The notes below the pieces were generated by a model that made no database searches, had not been told where the DNA came from, and saw nothing but the letters and a program-made list of their open reading frames with translations. From Streptomyces olivaceoviridis (lineage in GTDB: Bacteria > Actinomycetota > Actinomycetes > Streptomycetales > Streptomycetaceae), in contig NZ_BMUI01000027.1 in NCBI RefSeq assembly GCF_014650115.1, positions 42,309 to 106,308 of the forward strand: a stretch of 64,000 nucleotides of DNA, in the 5' to 3' direction. The position numbers were made by a program, and so were the translations under genes. Every line of letters starts with the position of its first letter. Position 1 is the stretch's first letter. Positions 32,828 to 41,152 of this stretch are shown here, piece by piece.

Positions 32828-33637
32828 GTGGCCCACCCGACCGACGTCCGCCCCGGCGCGGCCCCGCTCCTGCCCGCCGACCCCGTCCTGGACAACGCCG
32901 TCTGGGCCGCCCTCACCGGCCCGCACGCCCAGCTCGCCGACCGGTACGGCCGCGCGGCCCGCTACCGGCCGGAGACCTACGCCTTCGCGGCGCTCGCCGA
33001 CCCGGCGGACCCGGCGGCCTGGGCCGACCTGCACACGCTCGTCGGTCCGGGAAACCCCGTACGGGTCAAGCCGGTCGAGCGGGTCCCCGACGGCTGGGAG
33101 GTGCTCGGCGAGGGCGTCGGAGTCCAGCTCGTGGACACCGCGCTGCGGGCCGAGCCGGACCCGCAGGCGGTCCGCCTGGGAGCCGACGACGTCCCCGAGA
33201 TCCTCGATCTGGTGGCCCGCACCCGGCCGGGCCCGTTCCTGAGCCGTACCGTCGAGATGGGCACCTACCTCGGCATCCGGCACCGGGGCAGGCTCGTCGC
33301 CATGGCGGGGGAGAGGCTGCGACCGCCCGGCTGGACCGAGATCAGCGCCGTGTGCACCGACCCCGCGTACCGCGGCCGGGGACTGGCCACCCGGCTGGTG
33401 CGCGCGGTCGCGGCCGGCATCCGGGACCGCGGGGACACCCCGTTCCTGCACGCCGCCGCCGACAACACGCCCGCGATCCGGCTCTACGAGTCGATCGGGT
33501 TCACCCTGCGCCGCCGCTCCCGCATCACGCACCTGCGCAGCCCGGGAACAACCGGCGCCGGCCGGACGTTGGACGTCACGACGAGATCCGCCAGGCGGAC
33601 GCCGACCCGGCCCGCCGCGCCCGACGGACGGAGGTGA
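32828..33637 (+). CDS. GNAT family N-acetyltransferase
   Basis: Acyl-CoA-dependent acetyltransferase, 269 residues from GTG 32828 (GAGGGG nine bases upstream); an in-frame ATG at 32801 is an alternative. The acetyl-CoA motif A is ISAVCTDPAYRGRGLATRLV and motif B AADNTPAIRLYESIGF, both in the C-terminal half; the N-terminal half resembles the extra domain of FR47-like proteins. In a sulfur operon it could acetylate a cysteine or methionine derivative to protect or mark it; substrate unknown. Confidence 0.85.
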   Translation: MAHPTDVRPGAAPLLPADPVLDNAVWAALTGPHAQLADRYGRAARYRPETYAFAALADPADPAAWADLHTLVGPGNPVRVKPVERVPDGWEVLGEGVGVQLVDTALRAEPDPQAVRLGADDVPEILDLVARTRPGPFLSRTVEMGTYLGIRHRGRLVAMAGERLRPPGWTEISAVCTDPAYRGRGLATRLVRAVAAGIRDRGDTPFLHAAADNTPAIRLYESIGFTLRRRSRITHLRSPGTTGAGRTLDVTTRSARRTPTRPAAPDGRR

Positions 33638-33642
33638 CGGCC

Positions 33643-33765
33643 GTGACCCGAGTGCCCCCGCGGGCCCGCCCGCCGCGCGCCCCGCACCCGTACCGGTCCG
33701 TCCGTCTGCACTCCCGGCCGCACATAGACCTCCAGCGCGTGTCCGCCGCGCTCTGTCGCCACTGA
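33643..33765 (+). CDS. HIDLxRV-type leader peptide 2 (40 residues)
   Basis: GTG at 33643 with GGAGG eight bases upstream; the peptide ends LHSRPHIDLQRVSAALCRH, a near-perfect HIDLxRVxxALC leader motif. An in-frame GTG at 33634 is possible. It starts five bases after the GNAT stop and lies 124 bases before the first flavin monooxygenase. Same length and core as leader 1. It suggests a separate cysteine-responsive step within the operon. Confidence 0.8.
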   Translation: MTRVPPRARPPRAPHPYRSVRLHSRPHIDLQRVSAALCRH

Positions 33766-33810
33766 CCCCTCCCCGGCCCCCGCCCCGGGGCTCCTCCCGC
33801 CGCGCCCGCC

Positions 33811-33848
33811 CGTGGCCGACGCCGCCCGCCCGGCCGCCGCCGGCCACG
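33811..33848 (+). promoter_or_regulatory. hairpin between leader peptide 2 and monooxygenase gene
   Basis: CGTGGCCG (33811-33818) pairs with CGGCCACG (33841-33848), eight bases, in the untranslated stretch after the leader. Possible attenuator or ribosome-access switch. Confidence 0.4.
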
Positions 33849-33889
33849 CGAGCCGGCGTTCTCGTACGGACATCAAGGAAGGCACCGAC

Positions 33890-35092
33890 GTGTCCTCAAC
33901 TCCTGCCGCACCCCTGCACCTCGCCGTCGCCCTGGACGGCACCGGATGGCACCCGGCGTCCTGGCGCGAGCCGGTCGCCCGCCCCCACGACCTGTTCACC
34001 GCCGGCTACTGGACCGACCTGATCACCGAGGCCGAACGCGGCCTGCTCGACTTCGTCACCATCGAGGACGGCCTCGGCCCGCAGTCCTCCCGGATCCTCA
34101 CGTCCGACGAGCGCACCGACCAGGTCCGCGGCCGGCTCGACGCCGTCCTCATCGCCTCCCGCGTCGCCCCGGTCACCCGGCACATAGGCCTGGTCCCGAC
34201 CGTGGTCGCCACGCACACCGAGCCGTTCCACATCTCCAAGGCGATCGCCACCCTCGACTACGTCAGCACCGGACGCGCGGGCCTGCGCGTGCGGACCGAC
34301 TTCCGCCCGGACGAGGCCGCGCACTTCGGCCGGCGCACCATCCCCCGGATCGACGGCTTCGACGCCCCGGACGCGCAGGCGACGATCACCGACCTGTTCG
34401 ACGAGGCCGCCGACTACGTGGAAGTGGTCCGCCGGCTCTGGGACAGCTGGGAGGACGACGCCGAGATCCGCGACGCGGCGACCGGCCGCTTCATCGACCG
34501 GGACAAGCTGCACTACATCGACTTCGAGGGCCGCTGGTTCAGCGTCAAGGGCCCGTCCATCACGCCCCGCCCGCCCCAGGGCCAGCCCCTGGTCACCGCC
34601 CTCGCCCACCAGACCGTCCCGTACCGGCTCGTGGCCCGTCAGGCCGACGTCGGCTACGTCACCCCGCACGACGCGGACCAGGCCCGGGCGATCGTCACCG
34701 AGATCCGCGCCGAGCAGCGGGCGGCGGGCCGGGCCGGCGAGACGCTGCACGTCTTCGGGGACCTCGACGTCTTCCTGGACGACAGCCGGGCCGGGGCCGA
34801 GGCCCGCCGCGACCGCCTCGACACCCTCGCGGGCGAGCCGTACACCAGCGACGCCCGGATCTTCACCGGCACGGCCGCCGAACTCGCCGATCTGCTGGAG
34901 GAGCTGGCGGCGGGCGGGCTGACCGGGTTCCGGCTGCGGCCCGCGGTCGCCGGCCACGACCTGCCCCGGATCACCCAGGACCTGGTACCCGAGCTGCGGC
35001 GCCGCCGCCGCTTCCGGGACGCCTACGAGGCCGGCACCCTGCGCGGCCTCCTCGGCCTCGCCCGCCCCGCCAACCGCTACGCAGCAGCCTGA
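33890..35092 (+). CDS. LLM class flavin-dependent monooxygenase
   Basis: Luciferase-like (TIM barrel, FMNH2-dependent) oxygenase, 400 residues. Typical elements: LDGTGWHPASWREP near the start, FVTIEDGLG, and KAIATLDYVSTGRAGLRV. GTG at 33890 preceded by AAGGAAGG. First of three related flavin monooxygenases; such sets with sulfur transporters oxidise organosulfonates, thioethers or similar compounds to release sulfite. FMN reductase is not visible nearby. Confidence 0.85.
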   Translation: MSSTPAAPLHLAVALDGTGWHPASWREPVARPHDLFTAGYWTDLITEAERGLLDFVTIEDGLGPQSSRILTSDERTDQVRGRLDAVLIASRVAPVTRHIGLVPTVVATHTEPFHISKAIATLDYVSTGRAGLRVRTDFRPDEAAHFGRRTIPRIDGFDAPDAQATITDLFDEAADYVEVVRRLWDSWEDDAEIRDAATGRFIDRDKLHYIDFEGRWFSVKGPSITPRPPQGQPLVTALAHQTVPYRLVARQADVGYVTPHDADQARAIVTEIRAEQRAAGRAGETLHVFGDLDVFLDDSRAGAEARRDRLDTLAGEPYTSDARIFTGTAAELADLLEELAAGGLTGFRLRPAVAGHDLPRITQDLVPELRRRRRFRDAYEAGTLRGLLGLARPANRYAAA

Positions 35093-35118
35093 ACGCCGGA
35101 GAGGACGACCGTACCGCC

Positions 35119-36513
35119 ATGAGCAAGCCGCTGAAGCAGATCCACCTGGCCGCGCACTTCCCCGGCGTCAACAACACCACCGTGTGGAGCGACCCGGCCG
35201 CCGGCAGCCACATCGAGTTCAGCTCCTTCGTCCACTTCGCGCGGACCGCCGAACGCGCCAAGTTCGACTTCCTGTTCCTCGCCGAGGGACTCCGACTGCG
35301 CGAGCAGGGCGGCCGGATCTACGACCTGGACGTGGTCGGCCGCCCCGACACCTTCACCGTGCTGGCCGCGCTGGCCGCCGTCACCGACCGGCTCGGCCTG
35401 ACCGGCACCATCAACTCCACGTTCAACGAGCCGTACGAGGTGGCCCGCCAGTTCGCGAGCCTGGACCACCTCTCCGGCGGCCGGTCCGCGTGGAACGTGG
35501 TCACCTCCTGGGACGCCTTCACCGGCGAGAACTTCCGGCGCGGCGGCTTCCTCCCGCAGGAGGAGCGCTACTCCCGCGCCAAGGAGTTCCTCGCCACCGC
35601 GCACGAACTGTTCGACTCCTGGCGCGGTGACGAGATCATCGCCGACCAGGCCACCGGGACCTTCCTCCGGGACGCCAAGGCCGGCGCCTTCGTGCACCAG
35701 GGGCAGCACTTCGACATCCACGGCCGGTTCAACGTCCCGCGCTCCCCGCAGGGCCGCCCGGTCGTCTTCCAGGCGGGCGACTCCGACGAGGGCCGCGAGT
35801 TCGCCGCCGCCGGCGCGGACGCGATCTTCAGCCGGTACTCCACGCTGAAGGAGGGCCAGGCCTTCTACACCGACGTCAAGTCCCGCCTCGCCGCGTACGG
35901 CCGCCGCCCCGACCAGCTCCTCATCCTGCCCGCCGCGACCTTCGTCCTCGGCGACACCGACCAGGAGGCCGCCGAACTCGCCCGCGAGGTGCGCCGGCAG
36001 CAGGTCAGCGGCGCCACCGCCATCAAGCACCTGGAGTTCGTCTGGAACCGGGACCTGTCGGCGTACGACCCGGAGGGCCCGCTGCCCGAGGTGGACCCGG
36101 TGGTGAGCGAGGACCACATCTCCCGGGGCCGCGCCCAGGTACGGATGTACCGGGACCCGGTGGCCATCGCCCGCGAGTGGCGGCAGCTCGCCGAGGCCAA
36201 CAGGTGGTCCATCCGCGACCTGGTCATCAACACCGGCAACCGGCAGACGTTCATCGGCTCCCCTCAGACCGTCGCGCGGACCATCAACGACTTCGTGCAG
36301 GCCGACGCCTCCGACGGCTTCATCCTGGTCCCGCACATCACCCCCGGCGGGCTCGACCCGTTCGCCGACAAGGTGGTCCCGCTCCTCCAGGAACAGGGCG
36401 TCTTCCGCGCCGACTACGAGGGCACGACCCTGCGCGACCACCTCGGCCTCGCCCACCCCGATGCCGAGGCCGGCAGCCGCGCCAGTGCCTCGTCCGCGCG
36501 GGCCGCGTCGTGA
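35119..36513 (+). CDS. NtaA/SnaA/DszA family flavin monooxygenase
   Basis: 464-residue member of the NtaA/SnaA/DszA/MoxC branch of luciferase-like monooxygenases. Motifs: FARTAERAKFDFLFLAEGL, FASLDHLSGGRSAWNVVTSW and RPVVFQAGDSDEGREFAA. Family members oxidise chelators, dibenzothiophene sulfone or S-alkyl cysteine derivatives; within this sulfur cluster an organosulfur substrate is likely. ATG 26 bases after the previous stop; its own stop overlaps the next gene by four bases. Confidence 0.88.
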   Translation: MSKPLKQIHLAAHFPGVNNTTVWSDPAAGSHIEFSSFVHFARTAERAKFDFLFLAEGLRLREQGGRIYDLDVVGRPDTFTVLAALAAVTDRLGLTGTINSTFNEPYEVARQFASLDHLSGGRSAWNVVTSWDAFTGENFRRGGFLPQEERYSRAKEFLATAHELFDSWRGDEIIADQATGTFLRDAKAGAFVHQGQHFDIHGRFNVPRSPQGRPVVFQAGDSDEGREFAAAGADAIFSRYSTLKEGQAFYTDVKSRLAAYGRRPDQLLILPAATFVLGDTDQEAAELAREVRRQQVSGATAIKHLEFVWNRDLSAYDPEGPLPEVDPVVSEDHISRGRAQVRMYRDPVAIAREWRQLAEANRWSIRDLVINTGNRQTFIGSPQTVARTINDFVQADASDGFILVPHITPGGLDPFADKVVPLLQEQGVFRADYEGTTLRDHLGLAHPDAEAGSRASASSARAAS

Positions 36514-37595
36514 AGTTCCTCGCCATCACCCTGATCGTGCACCGGCCGGACCCGGTCACCGCAGTCCTGGCGCCGACGCACGAGCGGTTCCGCGAGGTGC
36601 TGGACAACGCGGTGCTGGCGGAGGAGCTGGGCTTCGACGGATTCGGCGTGGGGGAGCGGCACGAACGGCCGTTCCTCTCCTCCGCGCCGACCGTCGTGCT
36701 CAGCCATGTCGCCGCGCTCACCCGCCGCATCCGGCTCTTCACCGCCGTCACCACGCTCAGCCTGCTCGACCCGGTCCGGGCCTACGAGGACTACGCCACC
36801 CTGGACCACCTCTCCGAGGGGCGCCTCGACCTGATCATCGGCAAGGGCAACGGCACCGCGCAGCGCGAGCTGTTCCACGTCACCCCCGAGGACCAGTGGG
36901 ACCGCAACGCCGAGAGCTACGAGGTGTTCCGGCGGCTGTGGCGGCAGGACCGGGTGACCGCCGACACCCGGTTCCGGCCACCGCTGAAGGACGCCGAGGC
37001 GTGGCCGCGCCCGTACCAGCGGCCGGTCCGCGTCTGGCACGGCAGCGCCACCAGCGAGGAGTCCGTGGACCTCGCCGCCCGCTACGGCGACCCGCTGTTC
37101 TCGGCGAACGTCACCCATCCCGTGGAGCCGTACGCCGAACTGGTCCGCCACTACCGGGAACGCTGGGAGCACTACGGCCACGACCCGGCGGCCATCGCGG
37201 TGGGCGCCGGCTCGGCCGGACTGTGCGTCGCCCGCACCTCGCAGGAGGCGCTGACGGCGTACCGCCCGGTCTTCGAGAGCAACCTGGCCTTCCAGCGGTC
37301 GGCGGGCCTGCCCGTGGTCTTCGAGACCCTGGAGGACTTCGTGGCGCGCGGCTCGGCGCTGATCGGCAGCCCCGAGCAGGTCATCGACAAGGTGCACCGC
37401 TACCACGAGCGGCTGGGGCACACCGTGCTGCACGTGACCGCGGACGCCGGCGGCCTGCCCGCCGCCCGGCACCGCGCCTCGCTGGAACTGTTCCAGTCGG
37501 CCGTCGCGCCGACGCTGCGCCGGGAGATCCCGGACCCGCCGTTCGCCTGGGCACCGGTCCTGCCCGCCGGCACGGCACGGACACCGGCGGCGTAG
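36510..37595 (+). CDS. LLM class flavin-dependent oxidoreductase
   Basis: 361-residue luciferase-like oxidoreductase. GTG overlaps the preceding TGA (GTGA at 36510). Motifs: ELGFDGFGVGERHERPF, EDYATLDHLSEGRLDLIIGK and SATSEESVDLAARYGDPLF. Last gene of the sulfur operon, followed by a strong terminator. Presumably acts with the two upstream monooxygenases on imported organosulfur compounds. Confidence 0.87.
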   Translation: MKFLAITLIVHRPDPVTAVLAPTHERFREVLDNAVLAEELGFDGFGVGERHERPFLSSAPTVVLSHVAALTRRIRLFTAVTTLSLLDPVRAYEDYATLDHLSEGRLDLIIGKGNGTAQRELFHVTPEDQWDRNAESYEVFRRLWRQDRVTADTRFRPPLKDAEAWPRPYQRPVRVWHGSATSEESVDLAARYGDPLFSANVTHPVEPYAELVRHYRERWEHYGHDPAAIAVGAGSAGLCVARTSQEALTAYRPVFESNLAFQRSAGLPVVFETLEDFVARGSALIGSPEQVIDKVHRYHERLGHTVLHVTADAGGLPAARHRASLELFQSAVAPTLRREIPDPPFAWAPVLPAGTARTPAA

Positions 37596-37605
37596 ACACC
37601 GGCGT

Positions 37606-37646
37606 GGGCGTGGACGTCACCTCCCCCGTAGGTGACGTCCACGCCC
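37606..37646. terminator. strong bidirectional terminator
   Basis: GGGCGTGGACGTCACC (37606-37621) and its perfect complement (37631-37646) form a 16-bp stem with a nine-base loop, between convergent genes ending at 37595 and 37691. Confidence 0.8.
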
Positions 37647-37690
37647 GTTCCCCCGGTGCCGGACAGTGGCTCTGTGTCGTCCGTGTGCCG

Positions 37691-38776
37691 TCACCAGCAC
37701 ATGACGGCCGTCTCCCCCGACCCCCACGTGGAGTACAGGCGGACCCGGACGGCATAGCGGCGGCCCTTGACGAGCCGGACCCGGACGGCGGCGTTGTCCG
37801 GCGTGCCGCCGTCGTCGTGGCCCGCGAGGAAGCGCGGTTCCCCGTCGCGCTGCTCGAAGACCACCAGCACGGTGTCGGCGTCGCCGAAGGTGCCCACGGT
37901 GTACTCGCGGGTCTCCGGCGGCTCGACGGTGAAGTCGGCCTGCTCGCCCGGCCCCAGTCCGAGCGGCGCGGACCGGAACGGCACCAGTCCGGCCGGCCCG
38001 CCCGGAGCGGCGGGCGGGTACCAGCGGAGCACGAACTCCTTGTCGGCCGGGGAGGGAGCGCCGGGCGGACGCAGCCCCCCGCGGTACTGCTCCGGCTCCA
38101 GCACCAGCCCCGGCCCGAGCGGCAGCGTCATCACCGACTGCGGATCCCACACCGACCCGCCCGCCTCACAGGCGTCCAGCGGGCGCAGCACGTTCGTGTA
38201 CGTCGTCTCCCGGCTCCAGAAGTTCGGCGGGCCCGCCAGTTCGGCGTACACGGCCTCGTCGTCCCAGTGCAGCCCGGCGAACGGACTCTGGTGCTCGTGC
38301 ACCATGCCGAGCGCGTGCCCGATCTGGTGCAGGACGGCCCCGCGCTCCCCGGGCGCGGTCACGTCCCAGCCGAGGTTCATGGTGCGCTCCCCCCGGCCCA
38401 CCGACAGCGCCTCCCGGCCGACCGCCGACCAGGACCCCGCACCGGCCTGGAACCCGATCCGCAGCTCCGCCTCGTGCCGGTCGCCGACCTCGGCGAACGC
38501 GACGCCGATACCGAGGTCCTGCCACTCGGCGAAGCACCCGCGGACCACGTCCCGCTGCTCCTCGCCGCCCGCCCACGGCACCCGGCGCAGCTCCCCCGTC
38601 CCGGGGACCGGGACGACCGAGGCGTCTGTGCGGGCGTCCAGGAAGCAGTAGTGCAGGACCGTGCCGTTGACCCACATCCGCCGCCCGGCGAGCAGCGCGC
38701 CCAGCCGCTCGGCGGTCAGCCCCGGTGCGAACGACGGGGCCGGCTGCCGCGGAAGCGAGCAGAGGCGTCGGGTCAT
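37691..38776 (-). CDS. astacin-like (M12A) metalloprotease homologue with Glu-to-Gln active-site change
   Basis: 361 residues. An astacin-type zinc region is present, LHQIGHALGMVHEHQSP, with zinc ligands H150, H154 and H160 and the following E161, but the catalytic glutamate of HExxH is Gln (Q151, codon CAG). The Met-turn SVMTLPL follows around residue 215. A C-terminal beta domain (about 265-361) resembles a pre-peptidase/PPC domain. No signal peptide is evident. The protein may be a catalytically dead binding protein; alternatively another residue substitutes. Divergent from the LuxR regulator at 38871. Confidence 0.82.
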   Translation of the reverse strand: MTRRLCSLPRQPAPSFAPGLTAERLGALLAGRRMWVNGTVLHYCFLDARTDASVVPVPGTGELRRVPWAGGEEQRDVVRGCFAEWQDLGIGVAFAEVGDRHEAELRIGFQAGAGSWSAVGREALSVGRGERTMNLGWDVTAPGERGAVLHQIGHALGMVHEHQSPFAGLHWDDEAVYAELAGPPNFWSRETTYTNVLRPLDACEAGGSVWDPQSVMTLPLGPGLVLEPEQYRGGLRPPGAPSPADKEFVLRWYPPAAPGGPAGLVPFRSAPLGLGPGEQADFTVEPPETREYTVGTFGDADTVLVVFEQRDGEPRFLAGHDDGGTPDNAAVRVRLVKGRRYAVRVRLYSTWGSGETAVMCW

Positions 38777-38845
38777 GCGGCCAGCGTGCCCGCCGCACCG
38801 GCCGCACGCCTGAGTCGGGGGCTACTCAAGTCGCCCTGTATCAAA

Positions 38846-38865
38846 CCTGAGTACGCGCGCTCAGG
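38846..38865. promoter_or_regulatory. inverted repeat CCTGAG-N8-CTCAGG
   Basis: Perfect six-base arms ending five bases before the LAL regulator's GTG, in the 94-base divergent spacer. A related CTGAGT half-site lies at about 38812. Candidate LuxR-type operator controlling both genes. Confidence 0.45.
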
Positions 38866-38870
38866 ATGGT

Positions 38871-40595
38871 GTGAGGACTTACGAACAGGACGCGAAGACC
38901 CTGGAGCTGCCCTGGCCGTTCACCGGCCGGGCCGACGAACTGGAACTGGTGCGCGGCGCTCTGACCGCCGGCCGGCCCGGCATCGTGGTGACCGGCCCGG
39001 CGGGCCGCGGCAAGACCCGGCTGATCACGGAGGCGGTCCGGGGCACGGACCACGCCCGGGTGACCGGCACGCCCGAGGCCCGGGACCTGCCCCTCGCGGC
39101 CTTCGCGCACCTGCTCCCCGACACCGTCTCGCTGCACCGCGCGGTCCGCGCGCTGTCCGGCGTACGGCTCCTGGTCGTGGACGACGCCCAGCTGCTGGAC
39201 GAGACCTCCGCCGCCCTGGTCCACCAGCTCGCCGTGCAGGGCCGCACCCGCCTGGTCGTGGCCGCGGCGGACGGCCCGCCCGCGCCCGGCGCGGTGTCCC
39301 GGCTGTGGACCGGGGAACTGCTGCCGCGGCTGGCCCTCGACCCGCTGTCCCCCGAGGACACCGCCCAACTGCTCGCAGGCGCCGGCCTGGAACCGCTCAC
39401 CGTGCGCCGGCTGCACCAGGCGTGCCGGGGGGATCTGCGGCTGCTGCGCGACCTGGTGATCGCGCTCACCGGGTCCGGCCGGCTGACACCCGTCCCGGAC
39501 ACCGGGGAACATGCCTGGCGCGGCCCCCTGCCGGTCACCCCGGCCGTCCGCGAGCGGCTGGCCCCCGCCCTGGAGCGGTCCGGCCCCGGCGAACGCGACG
39601 CCCTGGAACGCCTCGCGTTCGCCGAGCCCCTGCCGCTGCCCGTGGACGAGCTGGACCTGGACGTCCTCGAACACCTGGAGGCGGACGGCCTGATCGACGT
39701 CGACGACCAGGGCGCCGTCACCCTCGGCCACCCCCTGCACGGCGCCGCCCTGCGCGCCACGGCCGGCCGGCTGCGGGCCCGCCGGCTGGCCCGCGCGCCC
39801 TTCGCGCACGGCCCCGCGCTCGACGCCGAACAGCGCACCCTGGTCCGGCGGATGGACCGGCTCGACGTCCGGCCCGTGCCGACGCCGGCGGGGGAGTGGC
39901 TGGTCGCGGAGGGCGGCCCGCTGCCGGCCGGGTACGCCGAGGTCCGCGCCCGGTTCGCGCGCCTGCGGGGTGAGCTGCGGGACGCGGCGGCGTGGGCCCG
40001 GGAGGGGCTGCGGGAGACCCCGTCGGACGGCGGGTGCCTGAGGGAACTCGCGCTGGCCGAAGGGACACCGGATGAGGTGACTGAGCCGGACGGCGTCCAC
40101 GCGCTCTACGCCGCCGTACGCCTCGGTGAGCCCGGTCGGGCGGTCGGGCGGCTCCCGGCCGGCAGCGTGTTCGCCCGGCACGCGGACGCGCTGGCGCGCG
40201 AGGACGGGGCCGCGCTGGACCGGGCGGCGCAGGCGCTGGCCGAGCGGGGCTTCCTGCTGTACGCGGCGGAGGCGTACGCGCAGGCGGTACGGGTCCACCG
40301 TGATCCCCGGGCCGCCCGGCTGTCCCGTACCCGGGCCGTCGCGCTGGCCCGCCGCTGCCAGGGGGCGCGCACACCCGCGCTGGCCGGGCTGGTCCTCGGC
40401 GAACTCACCGCCCGGCAGCGGCAGATCGTCACGCTGGCCGCGGCGGGGCTGAGCAACCGGGAGATCGCCGAGCAGCTGACACTGTCCGTGCGGACCGTCG
40501 GCAACCACCTGTACAGCGCGTACACCCGGCTCGGTACGGGGGACCGGGGGGCGTTGCCCTGGCTGGCGGACGTACCGGAGAGGGAGACGGCCTAG
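38871..40595 (+). CDS. LuxR family regulator with N-terminal ATPase domain (LAL-like)
   Basis: 574 residues. An AAA/STAND-type ATPase leads: Walker A GPAGRGKT (about 42-49) and Walker B RLLVVDDAQLLDE (about 98-110). The middle is a helical array, and the C-terminus a LuxR helix-turn-helix (LTARQRQIVTLAAAGLSNRE, then QLTLSVRTVGNHL). At 574 residues it is shorter than typical 900-residue LAL regulators. GTG start. Divergent from the astacin-like gene, its probable target. No other link to the CHAT module is proven. Confidence 0.85.
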   Translation: MRTYEQDAKTLELPWPFTGRADELELVRGALTAGRPGIVVTGPAGRGKTRLITEAVRGTDHARVTGTPEARDLPLAAFAHLLPDTVSLHRAVRALSGVRLLVVDDAQLLDETSAALVHQLAVQGRTRLVVAAADGPPAPGAVSRLWTGELLPRLALDPLSPEDTAQLLAGAGLEPLTVRRLHQACRGDLRLLRDLVIALTGSGRLTPVPDTGEHAWRGPLPVTPAVRERLAPALERSGPGERDALERLAFAEPLPLPVDELDLDVLEHLEADGLIDVDDQGAVTLGHPLHGAALRATAGRLRARRLARAPFAHGPALDAEQRTLVRRMDRLDVRPVPTPAGEWLVAEGGPLPAGYAEVRARFARLRGELRDAAAWAREGLRETPSDGGCLRELALAEGTPDEVTEPDGVHALYAAVRLGEPGRAVGRLPAGSVFARHADALAREDGAALDRAAQALAERGFLLYAAEAYAQAVRVHRDPRAARLSRTRAVALARRCQGARTPALAGLVLGELTARQRQIVTLAAAGLSNREIAEQLTLSVRTVGNHLYSAYTRLGTGDRGALPWLADVPERETA

Positions 40596-41152
40596 GGCCG
40601 GCCGGTCCTCCGGGCCGTCCCGGGGCCGCGGTGGGCGTGGGCGGGTACGGCGGCGCCGTCGGCCGGGCCGGGTCCGTCACGCGGTGCTGGTCGTGCGGTA
40701 CTCGCTGTCCGAGGCCGGGCTGCCCTGTGGATCGTGGAGCCGCACCGAAGCGCCGCGCTGCTCCAGGCGCGGGTGGCCCGCAGGGCCTCACAAGTGCCCT
40801 CCGCCGTACCGGTGATGGGCTGGTCGGGCCTGCCGCCGACGGCTCCCGCGCGGTGTACGCCCTGTCGGCGGGCCTGTCCCCGGTGTGGGCGGTGGCGGCG
40901 CTGACCGCCGGCGCGGTGGTGCGGTTCTTCGCATGTCGGCGGGGACGGTGTCCGGTCCGGCCCTGGTCACGGCTGGTCACGGGGACCGCGATCGCCTACG
41001 GCTCGCTGGGCTGGGCGGCGCCAGGCCTGCTGCTCGCGGCTGCGGTCTCGCGGCGGCCCCGGCGGTGCGCTGGGCCCGCCGGGACGGGAGGGGCGGGGCG
41101 AGCGCCTGGCCGTCCGCCACGCGGCGCAGCCGCCGGGAGGACGCACCCGCGC
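40596..41152. other. 557-base spacer, possible gene remnant
   Basis: No gene with a plausible start, ribosome site and full domain is seen here. On the + strand a stretch at about 40815-41060 would encode hydrophobic segments (VYALSAGLSPVWAVAALTAG and GSLGWAAPGLLLAAAVSRR), but it has no fitting start and runs into frames opposite the CHAT gene. It may be the remains of a membrane protein gene. Confidence 0.3.
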
